Origin: Methylobacterium amylolyticum
Lineage (GTDB): Bacteria; Pseudomonadota; Alphaproteobacteria; Rhizobiales; Beijerinckiaceae
Direction: 5' to 3'
Length of the DNA stretch: 64,000 nucleotides
Assembly (NCBI RefSeq): GCF_030700245.1
Contig: NZ_JAUYZI010000013.1
Span: forward strand, 1 to 64,000
Made by a program: the position numbers and the translations under genes. A model generated the notes under the pieces. That model was not told the origin of the DNA. It made no database searches and worked only from the letters and a program-made list of their open reading frames with translations. This document shows, one piece after another, positions 8,362 through 20,060 of this stretch. Numbering within the stretch: the first letter of the stretch is position 1; each line of letters starts with the position of its first letter.

Positions 8362-9792
8362 TCACACCAGCATCCCCATCGGGCTCTCGATCAGCCCCTT
8401 GAACGCCTGGAGCAGCTCGGCGCCCAGCGCGCCGTCGACCACGCGGTGGTCGACCGAGAGCGTGACGGTCATCGCCTGCACCACCGCCGGCTGGCCGCCC
8501 TTGGCGACGATCCGCGCCTCGCCGGCGCCGACCGCCAGGATGGTGCCGTGGGGCGGGTTGATCACCGCCTGGAAGTTCTTGATGCCGAACATGCCGAGGT
8601 TCGACACCGCGGTGGAGCCGCCGGCATACTCCTCCGGCTTCAGCTTGCGGGTGCGGGCGCGGCCGGCGAGGTCTTTCATCTCGGCGGAGATGGTCGAGAG
8701 CGTCTTCTGCTCGGCGCGGCGGATCACCGGCGTGAACAGGCCGCCCTCGATCGCCACCGCGACCCCCACATCCGAGTGCTTGAACTTCAGGACCCGGTCG
8801 CCGGCCCAGACGGCGTTGGCGTTCGGCACCTGCTGGAGTGCCAGCGCCAGAGCCTTGATGACGAAGTCGTTGACCGAGAGCTTGTAGGCCGGCTTGCCGT
8901 CCTTGTCCTTGGGCGCGCCCGCGTTGACCTGCCCGCGCAGCGCCAGCAGCGCGTCGAGCTCGACGTCGAGGGCGAGGTAGAAGTGCGGCACCGTCTGCTT
9001 CGACTCGGCCAGCCGCTTGGCGATGGTCTTGCGCATCCCGTCGAGGGTGATCTCCTCGTAGGAACCCGGCTCGAACAGCGCCTTGACCTGATCGGTGGTC
9101 ATGCCGACGGGCATGGCCGCGGCCGGGGCGGCCTTCGGCGCCGGCGCCTGCGCGGCAGCGGGCGCCGCGCCGGGCGCCCCCTTGCCGGTGCCGGCGGTCT
9201 TGGCTGCCTGGACATCGCGGGCGATGACCCGGCCGTGCGGGCCCGAGCCCGTCACGGCGGAGAGGTCGATGCCCTCCATCTTGGCGAGCCGCCGGGCGAG
9301 CGGCGAGGAGAACACCCGCTCGCCGGACTCCCGCTGCGCCGGGGCGGAGCCGGCCGCCGGGTTGACCGTCTTGGCGGCGTCGGGGGCCTCGTTCGCCCGG
9401 GCGTAGGACATCTGCCCGTCGCCGGCCGCCTTCGCCTCGGATTTCGGCGCGTCCGACTTGGACGCTTCCTTGGGCGCCTCGGCCTTCGGGGGCGCCTCAG
9501 CCGCCTTTCCGCCCCCTCCGGCCGGCGCCTGCACGCTGCCGGGATCCTCGCCCTCGGCGGCGATCAGCGCGATCAGGTCGTTGACCGGAACGTCCGCCGT
9601 GCCCTCCGGCACGACGATCTTGGCGAGCACGCCCTCGTCGATGGCCTCGACCTCCATGGTCGCCTTGTCGGTCTCGATCTCGGCCAGCACGTCGCCGGAC
9701 TTGACCGGGTCGCCCTCCTTCTTGAGCCACTTGGCGAGGTTGCCCTTCTCCATCGTCGGCGAGAGGGCGGGCATCAGGACGTTGATCGGCAT
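8362..9792 (-). CDS. pdhC: Pyruvate dehydrogenase E2, dihydrolipoamide acetyltransferase
   Basis: A 476-residue core subunit that transfers the acetyl group from E1 to CoA. Domains in order: lipoyl domain (~1-80) with the lipoylated lysine in [17 protein letters not shown]; a long Ala/Pro/Lys linker; a peripheral subunit-binding domain ([17 protein letters not shown]...GRVIARDV); a second Ala/Pro linker; and the catalytic domain ending with [16 protein letters not shown] (HxxxDG). Start ATG at 9792. The DNA of the lipoyl domain is nearly the same as that of the E1 beta gene, which suggests duplication or gene conversion. Confidence 0.97.
   Translation of the reverse strand: MPINVLMPALSPTMEKGNLAKWLKKEGDPVKSGDVLAEIETDKATMEVEAIDEGVLAKIVVPEGTADVPVNDLIALIAAEGEDPGSVQAPAGGGGKAAEAPPKAEAPKEASKSDAPKSEAKAAGDGQMSYARANEAPDAAKTVNPAAGSAPAQRESGERVFSSPLARRLAKMEGIDLSAVTGSGPHGRVIARDVQAAKTAGTGKGAPGAAPAAAQAPAPKAAPAAAMPVGMTTDQVKALFEPGSYEEITLDGMRKTIAKRLAESKQTVPHFYLALDVELDALLALRGQVNAGAPKDKDGKPAYKLSVNDFVIKALALALQQVPNANAVWAGDRVLKFKHSDVGVAVAIEGGLFTPVIRRAEQKTLSTISAEMKDLAGRARTRKLKPEEYAGGSTAVSNLGMFGIKNFQAVINPPHGTILAVGAGEARIVAKGGQPAVVQAMTVTLSVDHRVVDGALGAELLQAFKGLIESPMGMLV
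9616..9779. repeat. Near-identical lipoyl-domain DNA, copy in pdhC
   Basis: A 164-base segment of pdhC aligns without gaps to 12065-12228 in pdhB with about ten differences, including long exact stretches. The match covers the first ~60 codons encoding the lipoyl domain. Two paralogous domains under protein selection alone would normally differ more at third codon positions. Confidence 0.8.
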
Positions 9793-9809
9793 CGGCTCGG
9801 ATCTCGGGC

Positions 9810-10427
9810 TCAGGTCTCGGGCGGGGCGGTCGGCGGGGCGGTCTGTGCGGATTGCGCGGCCGGATCGTCGAAGGGGAAGAGGTCGTCGAGCGGGAACGGG
9901 GCGGCGTCGAAGGGCGGCATCGCCACCGTCTCGCCGCGCTGAACCGTGCCGAGGAGGAGCCACCGGCCGTCGACGAGCGCGAAGGCTTCGAGCACGCCGT
10001 CCCCCGGATCGAGCAGCCAGAGGTGACCGATTCCGGCCTCCGCGTAGATGCGGCGCTTGGGCCCCCGGTCGAGCCGCGCGGTGGAGGGCGAGAGGATCTC
10101 GCAGACCCAGTCCGGCGGCGTCTCGACGAAGGCCGTGTCCGGCTCGACCGGCATCCGCTCGCGTCGCCAGCCAGCAAGATCGGGGACGACGACGTGGTGC
10201 CCGAGATGCAGTTCGGGCTCCGACATGAAGACCCACCCGCCCGGACCGCCGCGGCCGCGCCCGAACGGGAAGTCCAATTCTCCGCCGAGCTTGAGCGAGA
10301 CTGAGGCATGCCGGGGCCGCGGACGCGGGTGCGTCTCCAGCACCCCGTCGACGATCTCGGCCACGAGGTGGGCCGGGACCGCCTCCAGGTCGGCGTAGGT
10401 GGCGAGACGGCGCGCGGCCCCGGCCAT
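9810..10427 (-). CDS. Uma2-family (DUF820) putative endonuclease
   Basis: A 205-residue protein with the Uma2 restriction-endonuclease-like fold. Family marks: [45 protein letters not shown] (PD motif), [38 protein letters not shown] (E...K and the WLLDP strand). The C-terminal tail is Ala/Pro/Thr-rich. It lies between the DUF5076 gene and pdhC, 17 bases before the E2 start, so it is co-transcribed with the pdh genes. No link to pyruvate dehydrogenase is known to me. It may be a passenger, and its cellular role is unknown. Confidence 0.85.
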   Translation of the reverse strand: MAGAARRLATYADLEAVPAHLVAEIVDGVLETHPRPRPRHASVSLKLGGELDFPFGRGRGGPGGWVFMSEPELHLGHHVVVPDLAGWRRERMPVEPDTAFVETPPDWVCEILSPSTARLDRGPKRRIYAEAGIGHLWLLDPGDGVLEAFALVDGRWLLLGTVQRGETVAMPPFDAAPFPLDDLFPFDDPAAQSAQTAPPTAPPET

Positions 10428-10440
10428 GGTCGCGCCGCCG

Positions 10441-10716
10441 CTAGTTGAGGCCGCCGGGGTCGAGGCTCTCGGCCTCCCACCCGGCGCGGATGCGCTCGAA
10501 CGCCTCCTCCTCCGACAGGTCGGTCTCCAGCGCGTAGGCGCGGGCGGCCTGCCGGGCGAGATCGCTCAGCAGGCGGCCCCAGGTCGCCGGGTCGTCGAAG
10601 GAGCGGCGGAGCGCGACGCTGACCGCCCCGTCCACCACCGCGGCGCGCAGGACCTCGACCCCGCCCTGCTCCAGGGCGTCCGGGGGGACGGAGAGTTCGG
10701 CGAAGTCGTTGCTCAT
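10441..10716 (-). CDS. DUF5076-family small protein in the pdh operon
   Basis: A 91-residue acidic cytosolic protein (MSNDFAELSVPPDALEQGGVEVLRAAVVDG...). It fits the DUF5076 family as I recall it, often found beside pdh genes in Hyphomicrobiales. It has an N-terminal alpha/beta part and a C-terminal helix (ETDLSEEEAFERIRAGWEAE), with no catalytic motif visible. Its position downstream of pdhB and before Uma2 and pdhC suggests a link to the pyruvate dehydrogenase complex. The function is unknown. Confidence 0.78.
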   Translation of the reverse strand: MSNDFAELSVPPDALEQGGVEVLRAAVVDGAVSVALRRSFDDPATWGRLLSDLARQAARAYALETDLSEEEAFERIRAGWEAESLDPGGLN

Positions 10717-10783
10717 GACGCGCCTCGGGTGCATCGCCGCGCGGGACCATGGCCGGATCGGCGCGTGTCCGTCGGCGATCCCC

Positions 10784-12241
<1,458 letters not shown>

Positions 12242-12305
12242 GCTCTGCTCTGCGGTCGTCTTCTTGGGTCGGGGGCGGCCTTGAGGGGTGACGGGAGGCG
12301 CGCCG

Positions 12306-13361
12306 TCAGGCGCGCGCCTCCAGCAGGATGTCGGTCCACAGCTCCGACGGATCGGGCTCGGGGTCGTTGGTGGCGAACTCCGCCGAGGCGTTGACGATCT
12401 CGCGCACCTTGGCGTCGGTCGCCTTGATCTCGGCCTCGGGCACGCCGTGCAGTTCGAGCAGGCGCTTGCGCACCATCTCGATCGGGTCGTGCTCGTCGCG
12501 CATCTTCGAGACCTCGTCCTTGGTCCGGTACTTGGCCGGATCGGACATGGAATGGCCGCGGTAGCGGTAGGTCTGCATCTCCAGGATGAAGGGGCCCTGG
12601 CCGGAGCGGGCGTGCTCGATCGCCCGGCCCGCCGCCTCGCGCACGGTGCGCACGTCCATGCCGTCCACGGATTCCCCGGGGATGCCGAAGGAAAGGCCAC
12701 GCTTCGAGAAGTCGGTCTGCGCCGAGGCGCGGGCCACCGAGGTGCCCATCGCGTAGCGGTTGTTCTCGATCACGTAGACGACCGGCAGCTTCCACAGGGC
12801 CGCCATGTTGAAGCTCTCGTAGACCTGACCCTGGTTGGCGGCGCCGTCGCCCATGTAGGTCAGGCTGACCTTGCCGTTCTTGCGGTAGGCGTCGGCGAAG
12901 CCCAGCCCGGTGCCGAGCGAGACCTGCGCGCCGACGATGCCGTGGCCCCCGAAGAACTGCTTCTCGCGGCTGAACATATGCATCGAGCCGCCCTTGCCGC
13001 GCGAGTAGCCGCCGCGCCGCCCGGTCAGCTCCGCCATCACGCCCTTCGGGTCCATGCCGCAGGCCAGCATGTGGCCGTGGTCGCGGTAGCCGGTGATGAC
13101 TTGGTCGCCCTCCTCGGCGGCCATCTGCATGCCGACCACCACGGCCTCCTGGCCGATGTAGAGGTGGCAGAAGCCGCCGATGAGGCCCATGCCGTAGAGT
13201 TGCCCGGCCTTCTCCTCGAAGCGGCGGATCAGCAGCATCTCGTGGTAGGCGTGGAGATCCTCGTCCCGGGTGAACTGCGGCATGTTCGGCGCCGGCTTGT
13301 GGGCGGCCTCGGCCTCCGGGCTCGCGGGCGTCGGCTGCGCGGCCTCCTTGGCAGCATCCAT
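12306..13361 (-). CDS. pdhA: Pyruvate dehydrogenase E1 component, alpha subunit
   Basis: A 351-residue alpha subunit that binds thiamine diphosphate and forms E1 with PdhB. The ThDP motif is intact: [20 protein letters not shown]...ENNRYAMGT. The phosphorylation-loop region [20 protein letters not shown] is present, as in the family. The N-terminal ~25 residues are Ala/Pro-rich. It is the first gene of the operon pdhA-pdhB-DUF5076-Uma2-pdhC-DUF559-lpdA. ftsB lies upstream on the same strand, 139 bases away. Confidence 0.97.
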   Translation of the reverse strand: MDAAKEAAQPTPASPEAEAAHKPAPNMPQFTRDEDLHAYHEMLLIRRFEEKAGQLYGMGLIGGFCHLYIGQEAVVVGMQMAAEEGDQVITGYRDHGHMLACGMDPKGVMAELTGRRGGYSRGKGGSMHMFSREKQFFGGHGIVGAQVSLGTGLGFADAYRKNGKVSLTYMGDGAANQGQVYESFNMAALWKLPVVYVIENNRYAMGTSVARASAQTDFSKRGLSFGIPGESVDGMDVRTVREAAGRAIEHARSGQGPFILEMQTYRYRGHSMSDPAKYRTKDEVSKMRDEHDPIEMVRKRLLELHGVPEAEIKATDAKVREIVNASAEFATNDPEPDPSELWTDILLEARA

Positions 13362-13500
13362 CGGCGCTCTTCCCCGTGCTTCACTCGACAGTGATCAGGG
13401 GTGTAGGGCAGCCCCGCGCGGAAAGCGAGGGCCGGCGTTCTGACAGGCCACAGGCGATGTCAGACCCGGCGCGCGGCCTCCGAAGCCGGGCGGAGAGCGC

Positions 13501-13812
13501 TCAGGGCTCGATGATCACCACGTCGTTGGCGTGCACCCGGCCGAGCACGATCCGGGCGCGCTCCTCCAAGAGGTCGCGGTCGATCTGGTCGCTCTTCAGG
13601 AGCGCGACGCGGTGCTCCCAGACAGCCCGCTCCGCCTTGGCGGCGGTGAGGTCCTGGTTGAGGCCGTAGGCCTTGATCTTCAGGGCCTTCTTGGCCTCCA
13701 GGCCGCGGTTGCCGCTCTCGGCCTGCACGACGAAGTAGCCGCATACCAGCGCCGACAGGGTCCACAGACCCAGCGGCAACACGACCATTCTGACGCGGCG
13801 GCGGACGACCAT
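13501..13812 (-). CDS. ftsB: FtsB/DivIC septum formation initiator
   Basis: A 103-residue bitopic inner-membrane protein of the divisome. A basic start (MVVRRRVRM) is followed by one transmembrane helix (about 9-28) and then a periplasmic coiled-coil segment (GLEAKKALKIKAYGLNQDLTAAKAERAVWEHRVALL). The C-terminal LEERARIVLGRVHANDVVI is typical of the family. The position between eno and pdhA is the usual alphaproteobacterial place for this gene, although here a cyclase gene is inserted before eno. Confidence 0.9.
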   Translation of the reverse strand: MVVRRRVRMVVLPLGLWTLSALVCGYFVVQAESGNRGLEAKKALKIKAYGLNQDLTAAKAERAVWEHRVALLKSDQIDRDLLEERARIVLGRVHANDVVIIEP

Positions 13813-13913
13813 GCCGGCACCCTGGCGCGGAAAGGTTAACCGCCCCTTGCGCCGCCCCTTGCGCCGCGCGCGGCCGGTCCCGTAAGGCCTCCTGCGCCCG
13901 CGTGCCGATCCCC

Positions 13914-15098
13914 ATGGACACCACCCGCCTCTCCGCCTGGATCGCCGACCGCGCCACCGTCTCGGACGACGGCGACGGCCTCGTCGACAGCCTGTGCCGG
14001 GCCCTCGTCGAGGCCGGCCTGCCGCTGTGGCGGTTTAGCGTCTCGGCGCCCACCATCGACCCGCTCCACCGCGGCGTCAGCCTGAACTGGTACGCGGACC
14101 GGGACTTCGACTTCGAACTCAATCCGCACGGGACCGAGCAGGAAGCCGTGTGGCTGCGCAGCCCGATCCACGCGCTCCTCCACCGGGGCGAGCATGCCGG
14201 GCGGTGGCGGCTCGAAGCCGCGGACGCCGGGGACGCGTTCCCGATCCTGCGCGAATTGCGGGCGCAGGGCGGGACCGACTACGTGCTGCGGGTGGTCGCC
14301 TTCGCCCCGGGCACCGCCCTGCGCGGGGCGGCCCTGTCCTTCACCACGCGCCGTCCGGACGGCTTCGCCGAGGCCGAGATCGCGGCCCTCGACGCGCTGC
14401 TGCCGGTCCTCGGCCTCGCGATGTCCAAGCTCATCCTCGCCCACACCCTGCGCGACGTGCTGGGCACCTACCTCGGGCCCGCCACCGCCGATCGGGTGCT
14501 CGACGGTGACATCCAGCGCGGCCAGGGCCGCATGGTGCCGGCGGCGATCCTGCTCGCCGACCTGCGCGCCTTCACGGCCCTGTCGGACCGGGCCGATCCC
14601 CTGGCCGTGGCCGGCTGGCTCAACGAGCATTTCGACGCGCTGGGCGAGCCGGTGGCGCGGCACGGCGGCGAGATCCTGAAGTTCCTCGGCGACGGTTTCC
14701 TCGCGACCTTCCCGGTTCCGGACGCGGCCGCCCCGTCCTGCGCCGGCTGCGGCGCGGCGCTCTCCGCCGCCGCCGAGGCGTTGACGGCCAACGCCGCGCT
14801 GAACGCCCGGCGCCGGGCGGCGGGTGCGCCGGAACTGACCGCCGACCTCGTCCTGCATTACGGCGAGGTGGTCCAGGGCAATGTCGGCACCGACCGGCGG
14901 CTCGATTTCACCCTGATCGGCCGGGCGATGAACGAGGCGAGCCGGATCGAGGGCCATTGCGAGCGGCTCGGCCGCGCCCTGCTGATCTCCGACGTGTTCG
15001 CCGCGCGCTGCGGCGGCGCGCTGGAGCCAGTCGGGTCGGTGACCCTGCGCGGCCTCGCGAGCCCGCAGCGGGTCTGGACGCTGCCGGGCCTCGGCTGA
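13914..15098 (+). CDS. Class III adenylate/guanylate cyclase-domain protein
   Basis: About 394 residues. The N-terminal ~190 residues look like a GAF-type sensory region (W-R-F-S-V-S-A...LNWYADRDFDF...VWLRSPIHALL...GTDYVLRVVAF). The C-terminal cyclase homology domain keeps the metal aspartates (AILLADLRAFTALSDR and FLGDGFLATFP). The Lys in GGEILKFLGDG favours ATP as substrate, and the domain continues with VLHYGEVVQGNVG and DFTLIGRAMNEASRIEG. No membrane segment is visible. ATG 13914 (MDTTRLS) is chosen; ATG 13902 would add MPIP. cAMP production is inferred. Confidence 0.88.
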   Translation: MDTTRLSAWIADRATVSDDGDGLVDSLCRALVEAGLPLWRFSVSAPTIDPLHRGVSLNWYADRDFDFELNPHGTEQEAVWLRSPIHALLHRGEHAGRWRLEAADAGDAFPILRELRAQGGTDYVLRVVAFAPGTALRGAALSFTTRRPDGFAEAEIAALDALLPVLGLAMSKLILAHTLRDVLGTYLGPATADRVLDGDIQRGQGRMVPAAILLADLRAFTALSDRADPLAVAGWLNEHFDALGEPVARHGGEILKFLGDGFLATFPVPDAAAPSCAGCGAALSAAAEALTANAALNARRRAAGAPELTADLVLHYGEVVQGNVGTDRRLDFTLIGRAMNEASRIEGHCERLGRALLISDVFAARCGGALEPVGSVTLRGLASPQRVWTLPGLG

Positions 15099-15106
15099 CC
15101 GGAACC

Positions 15107-15132
15107 CCGCGCCCGGTCCGGACCGGGCGCGG
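15107..15132. terminator. 26-base perfect palindrome between cyclase and eno
   Basis: Arms 15107-15118 and 15121-15132 are exact reverse complements around a 2-base centre. It lies between the converging cyclase and enolase genes and probably stops transcription from both sides. There is no T tract. Confidence 0.5.
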
Positions 15133-15142
15133 ACCGTACCCC

Positions 15143-16501
<1,359 letters not shown>

Positions 16502-16653
16502 TTATCCGCCAAGCCGCCGGCCCCGGCAAGCGTCGGTAGCCGGCTCGCGGAGGAGGCGGAGGGGATACGACGCGGTGCCCAAACGCGTCCCGCGCACGGC
16601 CCGCGACCGCGGCGGCCGATGCACGGGGGCTTCCGGCAGGCTATAGGCCCGGC

Positions 16654-17121
16654 ATGGACACGCATGACCACATGGATACGCACGCCCTTCAGCTCGGCCG
16701 CCAGACCCCGCCGCCCACCTCCCCCGAGACGGCGCAGCTCGATCGGGTGCCGAACCCGCACGCCGACACCGACTACCTCGCCCGCTTCACGGCGCCCGAG
16801 TTCACCTCGATCTGCCCGGTCACGGGGCAGCCGGACTTCGCAATCCTGGTGATCGACTATGTCCCGGACCGCTGGCTGGTCGAATCGAAGTCGCTGAAGC
16901 TTTATCTCGGCGCCTTCCGCAACCACGGCGCCTTCCACGAGGATTGCACGGTCGCGATCGGCAAGCGCCTGCGCGACCTCTTGGAACCGCGCTACCTGCG
17001 CATCGGAGGCTACTGGTACCCGCGCGGCGGCATCCCGATCGACGTGTTCTGGCAGACCGGCGAGCCGCCCAGGAGCGTGTGGCTGCCCGATCCCGGCGTG
17101 GCTCCCTACCGCGGCCGCTGA
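16654..17121 (+). CDS. queF: NADPH-dependent 7-cyano-7-deazaguanine reductase (preQ1 synthase)
   Basis: A 155-residue T-fold enzyme that reduces preQ0 to preQ1 for queuosine tRNA modification. The catalytic Cys is C54 in [14 protein letters not shown], with the conserved Asp at 61. The QueF motif appears as [22 protein letters not shown], and the C terminus has [16 protein letters not shown]. Length matches the short unimodular QueF type. The first ~20 residues are a variable His/Thr/Pro-rich extension; ATG 16672 is a possible alternative start. No other queuosine gene is in view. Confidence 0.95.
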   Translation: MDTHDHMDTHALQLGRQTPPPTSPETAQLDRVPNPHADTDYLARFTAPEFTSICPVTGQPDFAILVIDYVPDRWLVESKSLKLYLGAFRNHGAFHEDCTVAIGKRLRDLLEPRYLRIGGYWYPRGGIPIDVFWQTGEPPRSVWLPDPGVAPYRGR

Positions 17122-17135
17122 GCCGGACATGCGAA

Positions 17136-17163
17136 GGGCGACCGGCTCGCGCCGGTCGCCCCT
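17136..17163 (+). terminator. Terminator hairpin after queF
   Basis: Arms 17136-17146 and 17151-17161 pair over 11 bases with loop tcgc and are followed by cttt. It lies just after the queF stop, facing the convergent Gly/Tyr-rich protein gene. Confidence 0.65.
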
Positions 17164-17184
17164 TTCGTCCGCGGTCCGAGGACC

Positions 17185-17493
17185 TCAGTACGGATAGCCG
17201 TAGCCGCCGTAACCGGGGGCGTAGCCACCGTAGCCGCCGTAGCCGTAGGCCGGGGCGTAGCCACCGCGGTAGTAGTTGTTGGCGGCGCCGGCCGCGATGG
17301 CGCCCGCGGCGAGGCCGGCGATCCCGAGCCCGACCGCCGCGCCGGTGCCGATGCCGCGGCGGCCGCCGTAGTAGCCGTAATGGTTGCCGTAACCGCCGCG
17401 CCAGCCGTAGGGGCGCGCCTCGGCGCTACTGGTGACGGCGAGCGTGCCAAGGGTCATGGCGGCGGCGGCGGTGACGAGAGCAAACTTGCGCAT
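17185..17493 (-). CDS. Secreted Gly/Tyr-rich hypothetical protein
   Basis: 102 residues. A clear signal peptide (MRKFALVTAAAAMTLGTLAVTSSAEA) is followed by a Tyr/Gly-rich segment, a hydrophobic Gly/Ala stretch (~45-72, GTGAAVGLGIAGLAAGAIAAGAA) that could sit in a membrane, and a C-terminal tail of GGYGGYAPGYGG-type repeats ending GYGYPY. Proteins of this style are common in Methylobacterium and related genera, with no known function. The start ATG at 17493 follows an AAGGAA-like site on the minus strand. Confidence 0.75.
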   Translation of the reverse strand: MRKFALVTAAAAMTLGTLAVTSSAEARPYGWRGGYGNHYGYYGGRRGIGTGAAVGLGIAGLAAGAIAAGAANNYYRGGYAPAYGYGGYGGYAPGYGGYGYPY

Positions 17494-17875
17494 GGGTTCC
17501 TTCTCGATCCTCGATCGAATGTGACCCTTCAACGTGACCGGGAGCCGAACGGTTCCGGACAATCGCGCGCGGTCCGCCCGGTTTCGCGCTTGCAACCGTT
17601 ACATGAACAGGTGTTCATCGCGACGAACCATCACGAGCATTATCGACGTCACGATACGATCGGCCCCCGAACTGGCACGCGGGGCGATTAGACTTGCGAA
17701 TATTTTCCGATGTCGGCGTGTCGGTCGAGGTGCGGCCGGAACGGTGCGCGACCGTGAGATGGGGATCGCCCGCGTCGCTCCGCAAGGCTGGAAAGGGAGC
17801 AGGCTCCGTCGGGGCATCAAAACACCGTATGGACGGTCGGAGCGCCGGGAATCCCGTCCCCGGCCGGAGCGAGAC
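17494..17875. other. Intergenic region with a palindrome, no gene
   Basis: About 380 bases between two diverging genes. The left part should carry the promoter of the Gly/Tyr-rich gene. It contains the symmetric site at 17603-17618 and is less GC-rich than its surroundings around 17615-17715. A frame is open in phase with the methyltransferase but carries no domain sequence. Confidence 0.45.
17603..17618. promoter_or_regulatory. Candidate operator palindrome
   Basis: atgaaca-gg-tgttcat: two exact 7-base arms around a 2-base centre in the spacer between divergent genes. Size and symmetry fit a dimeric repressor site (for example TetR type), but no such regulator is adjacent. Confidence 0.35.
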
Positions 17876-18547
17876 ATGGACGCCCTCACCCTCATCCGCG
17901 AGACATTTGCGCCGCTGCCGGGCCGGCAGATCCTCGATATCGGGTGCGGGCCGGGCGCGCTCGCCAGGGCCCTCGCGGCCGAGGGAGCCGCCGTGACGGG
18001 GGTCGATCCCGGCGAGGCGGCCCTCGCCCGTGCCCGCGCGGCGGTCCCGGGCGCCCGTTTTGAGGCGGCGTCGGGCGAGGCCCTCCCCTTCCCGGCATCG
18101 CATTTCGACGGCGCCGTGCTGCTCAACGCCCTCCACCACGTGCCGGACCCGGCCAAGGCCCTGACGGAGGCGGCGCGGGTGCTGCGGCCGGGCTGCGCCC
18201 TCGTGGTGGTCGAACCGCTGGCGGAGGGCAGCTTCTTCGACGCCCTGCGGCCGATCGAGGATGAGACGGAGATCCGGGCCGCGGCGCAGGCCGCCATCGC
18301 CGCGTCCGTGGCTGCGGGCGCGTTCGCCTGCACCCGCGACGTGACGCTCGACCGGAGCGAGACGTTTCCCGACGCCGAGGCCTACTTCGCCCGCGTCACC
18401 GCCGTCGATCCGGCCCGCGCCGAGACGATCCGCGCGCGCCGGGAGACCGTGGAGGCGGCCTTCACGGCGGCGGCCGCGCGCGGGCCGGACGGGGGCTTCA
18501 CCCTCGTCCAGCCGTTGCGGATCCACGTGCTGGTGCCGGCCGGGTGA
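17876..18547 (+). CDS. Class I SAM-dependent methyltransferase
   Basis: A 223-residue Rossmann-fold methyltransferase of the Methyltransf_11 type. Motif I is ILDIGCGPGALARALA (~20-35), acidic residue of motif II VTGVDPGEAAL, then FDGAVLLNALHHVPDPAKAL and a post-motif VLRPGCALVVVEP. The substrate cannot be assigned. The start is ATG 17876, with a purine-rich ggagcgag just upstream. The gene ends 6 bases from the convergent kdsA stop. Confidence 0.85.
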   Translation: MDALTLIRETFAPLPGRQILDIGCGPGALARALAAEGAAVTGVDPGEAALARARAAVPGARFEAASGEALPFPASHFDGAVLLNALHHVPDPAKALTEAARVLRPGCALVVVEPLAEGSFFDALRPIEDETEIRAAAQAAIAASVAAGAFACTRDVTLDRSETFPDAEAYFARVTAVDPARAETIRARRETVEAAFTAAAARGPDGGFTLVQPLRIHVLVPAG

Positions 18548-18553
18548 TCCGGC

Positions 18554-19408
18554 TCAGCCACGCCGCACCTTCGCCAGACGGTCGAAGGCGATCAACTCCT
18601 CCAAGAGCGCCGGCAGGTCCTTCAGCGCCACCATGTTCGGCCCGTCGGAGGGGGCGCGGTCCGGATCGGGATGGGTCTCGATGAACACGCCGGCGACCCC
18701 CACCGCCACCGCGGCGCGGGCGAGCACCGCCACGAACTCCCGCTGACCGCCGGAGCTCGCTCCCTGCCCGCCCGGCTGCTGCACGGCGTGGGTGGCGTCG
18801 AACACCACCGGCGCCCCGCCCGTCACCCGCGCCATGGTCGGCAGGCCGCGCATGTCGGTGACCAGGGTGTTGTAGCCGAACGAAGTGCCGCGCTCGGTGA
18901 CGATCACGTTCGGGTTGCCCGCCTCGGTGATCTTGGCGGCCACGTGCTTCATGTCCCAGGGCGCCAGGAACTGGCCCTTCTTGACGTTGACCGCCCGGCC
19001 GGTGGCGGCGGCGGCGAGCAGCAGGTCGGTCTGGCGGCACAGGAAGGCCGGGATCTGGAGCACGTCCACGGCCTCCGCGACGCGCGCGCACTGGCCCGCC
19101 TCATGGACGTCGGTGAGCACCGGCAGCCCCAAGGATTCGCGGATCTCGGAGAAGATCGGCAGGGCGCCGTCGAGGCCGATGCCGCGCGCCGCGCCCCCCG
19201 AGGTGCGGTTGGCCTTGTCGAAGGAGGACTTGAACACGAGGCCGATCCCGAGCCCCGCCGCCATCTCCTTCAGCGCCGCGGCGATCTCCAGGGCGTGGCC
19301 GCGCCCTTCGAGCTGGCAGGGCCCGGCGATCAGCGCGAGCGGCAGATGATTGGCGAAGCGCGCAGTCCCGACGGGGACGACGGCGCCAGGGCTCTCGGGG
19401 GTCGACAT
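18554..19408 (-). CDS. kdsA: 3-deoxy-8-phosphooctulonate synthase (KDO-8-P synthase)
   Basis: A 284-residue TIM-barrel enzyme joining arabinose 5-phosphate and phosphoenolpyruvate to make Kdo-8-P for lipopolysaccharide. Signatures: [101 protein letters not shown] and [18 protein letters not shown]. Kdo is also the linker sugar built by KpsC/KpsS-type enzymes, which occur near 57-59 kb. Start ATG 19408. The next gene upstream on this strand lies only 10 bases away. Confidence 0.97.
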   Translation of the reverse strand: MSTPESPGAVVPVGTARFANHLPLALIAGPCQLEGRGHALEIAAALKEMAAGLGIGLVFKSSFDKANRTSGGAARGIGLDGALPIFSEIRESLGLPVLTDVHEAGQCARVAEAVDVLQIPAFLCRQTDLLLAAAATGRAVNVKKGQFLAPWDMKHVAAKITEAGNPNVIVTERGTSFGYNTLVTDMRGLPTMARVTGGAPVVFDATHAVQQPGGQGASSGGQREFVAVLARAAVAVGVAGVFIETHPDPDRAPSDGPNMVALKDLPALLEELIAFDRLAKVRRG

Positions 19409-19418
19409 GGCACGCGGT

Positions 19419-19910
19419 CTAGCCCTTGCTGCGGATCGGCGAAACCCCGCGCCCGGTCCGGGCGAGGCGGCAGACCGTCAGATCCCCCGCCAGCGCGTCG
19501 ATGCGCGGGCCGGTCTCGCACAGCATCAGGACGGGACCGGTCGCCCCCCGCCGCGGCGCGTCGGCCAGCAGGCTGTCCTGGTGCAGGGTGAGCGCCAGGG
19601 TCTCGGCGTAGGCCGCATCCGCGCCCGTCAGCGCCCGGGCGGCGAGCCCGACCAGGGCGAAGTAGGCGCGCGGCGGCTCGCGGTCGCGCGAGGCGAGCGT
19701 GATCCGGGCCGGCGCGCGGCAGTCGAGGCTCAGCCGCTCGGCGTCCTGCGCGCGGAACACCGCCCCCGATCCGGCCCGGCCGGCGAGCGAGGCGCCTGTG
19801 ACGCGGATCACCCGTGCCGCCAGCGCGTCGCAGGCGTCGGCGGCCCGGGCCGGCGCGGCAGGTGCGGCGGATGCGAGGAGGAGACCGGCCAGGATGAGGG
19901 CGCGCGGCAT
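19419..19910 (-). CDS. Secreted hypothetical protein
   Basis: 163 residues with a signal peptide ([24 protein letters not shown]) and two pairs of Cys (ADACDALA / LSLDCRAP and LMLCETG / LTVCRLA) that could form disulfides in the periplasm. The middle part reads [43 protein letters not shown]. No family is recognised. It is transcribed toward kdsA with a 10-base gap, so the two are likely co-transcribed. Confidence 0.7.
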   Translation of the reverse strand: MPRALILAGLLLASAAPAAPARAADACDALAARVIRVTGASLAGRAGSGAVFRAQDAERLSLDCRAPARITLASRDREPPRAYFALVGLAARALTGADAAYAETLALTLHQDSLLADAPRRGATGPVLMLCETGPRIDALAGDLTVCRLARTGRGVSPIRSKG

Positions 19911-20060
19911 GCGGGGTTCCTGCGGTCCGGCCCGGAGCCGGGGACGGCGTTCCATAGCGCGGGCGCGGACCGTCGCGAAGCCGCGGACTCCGACCGGGAT
20001 GGACAGGGCGGCGCGGATGGTCGATCCCGGCCGAACCCGCCCGATGCTCCGCCGAGGCCC

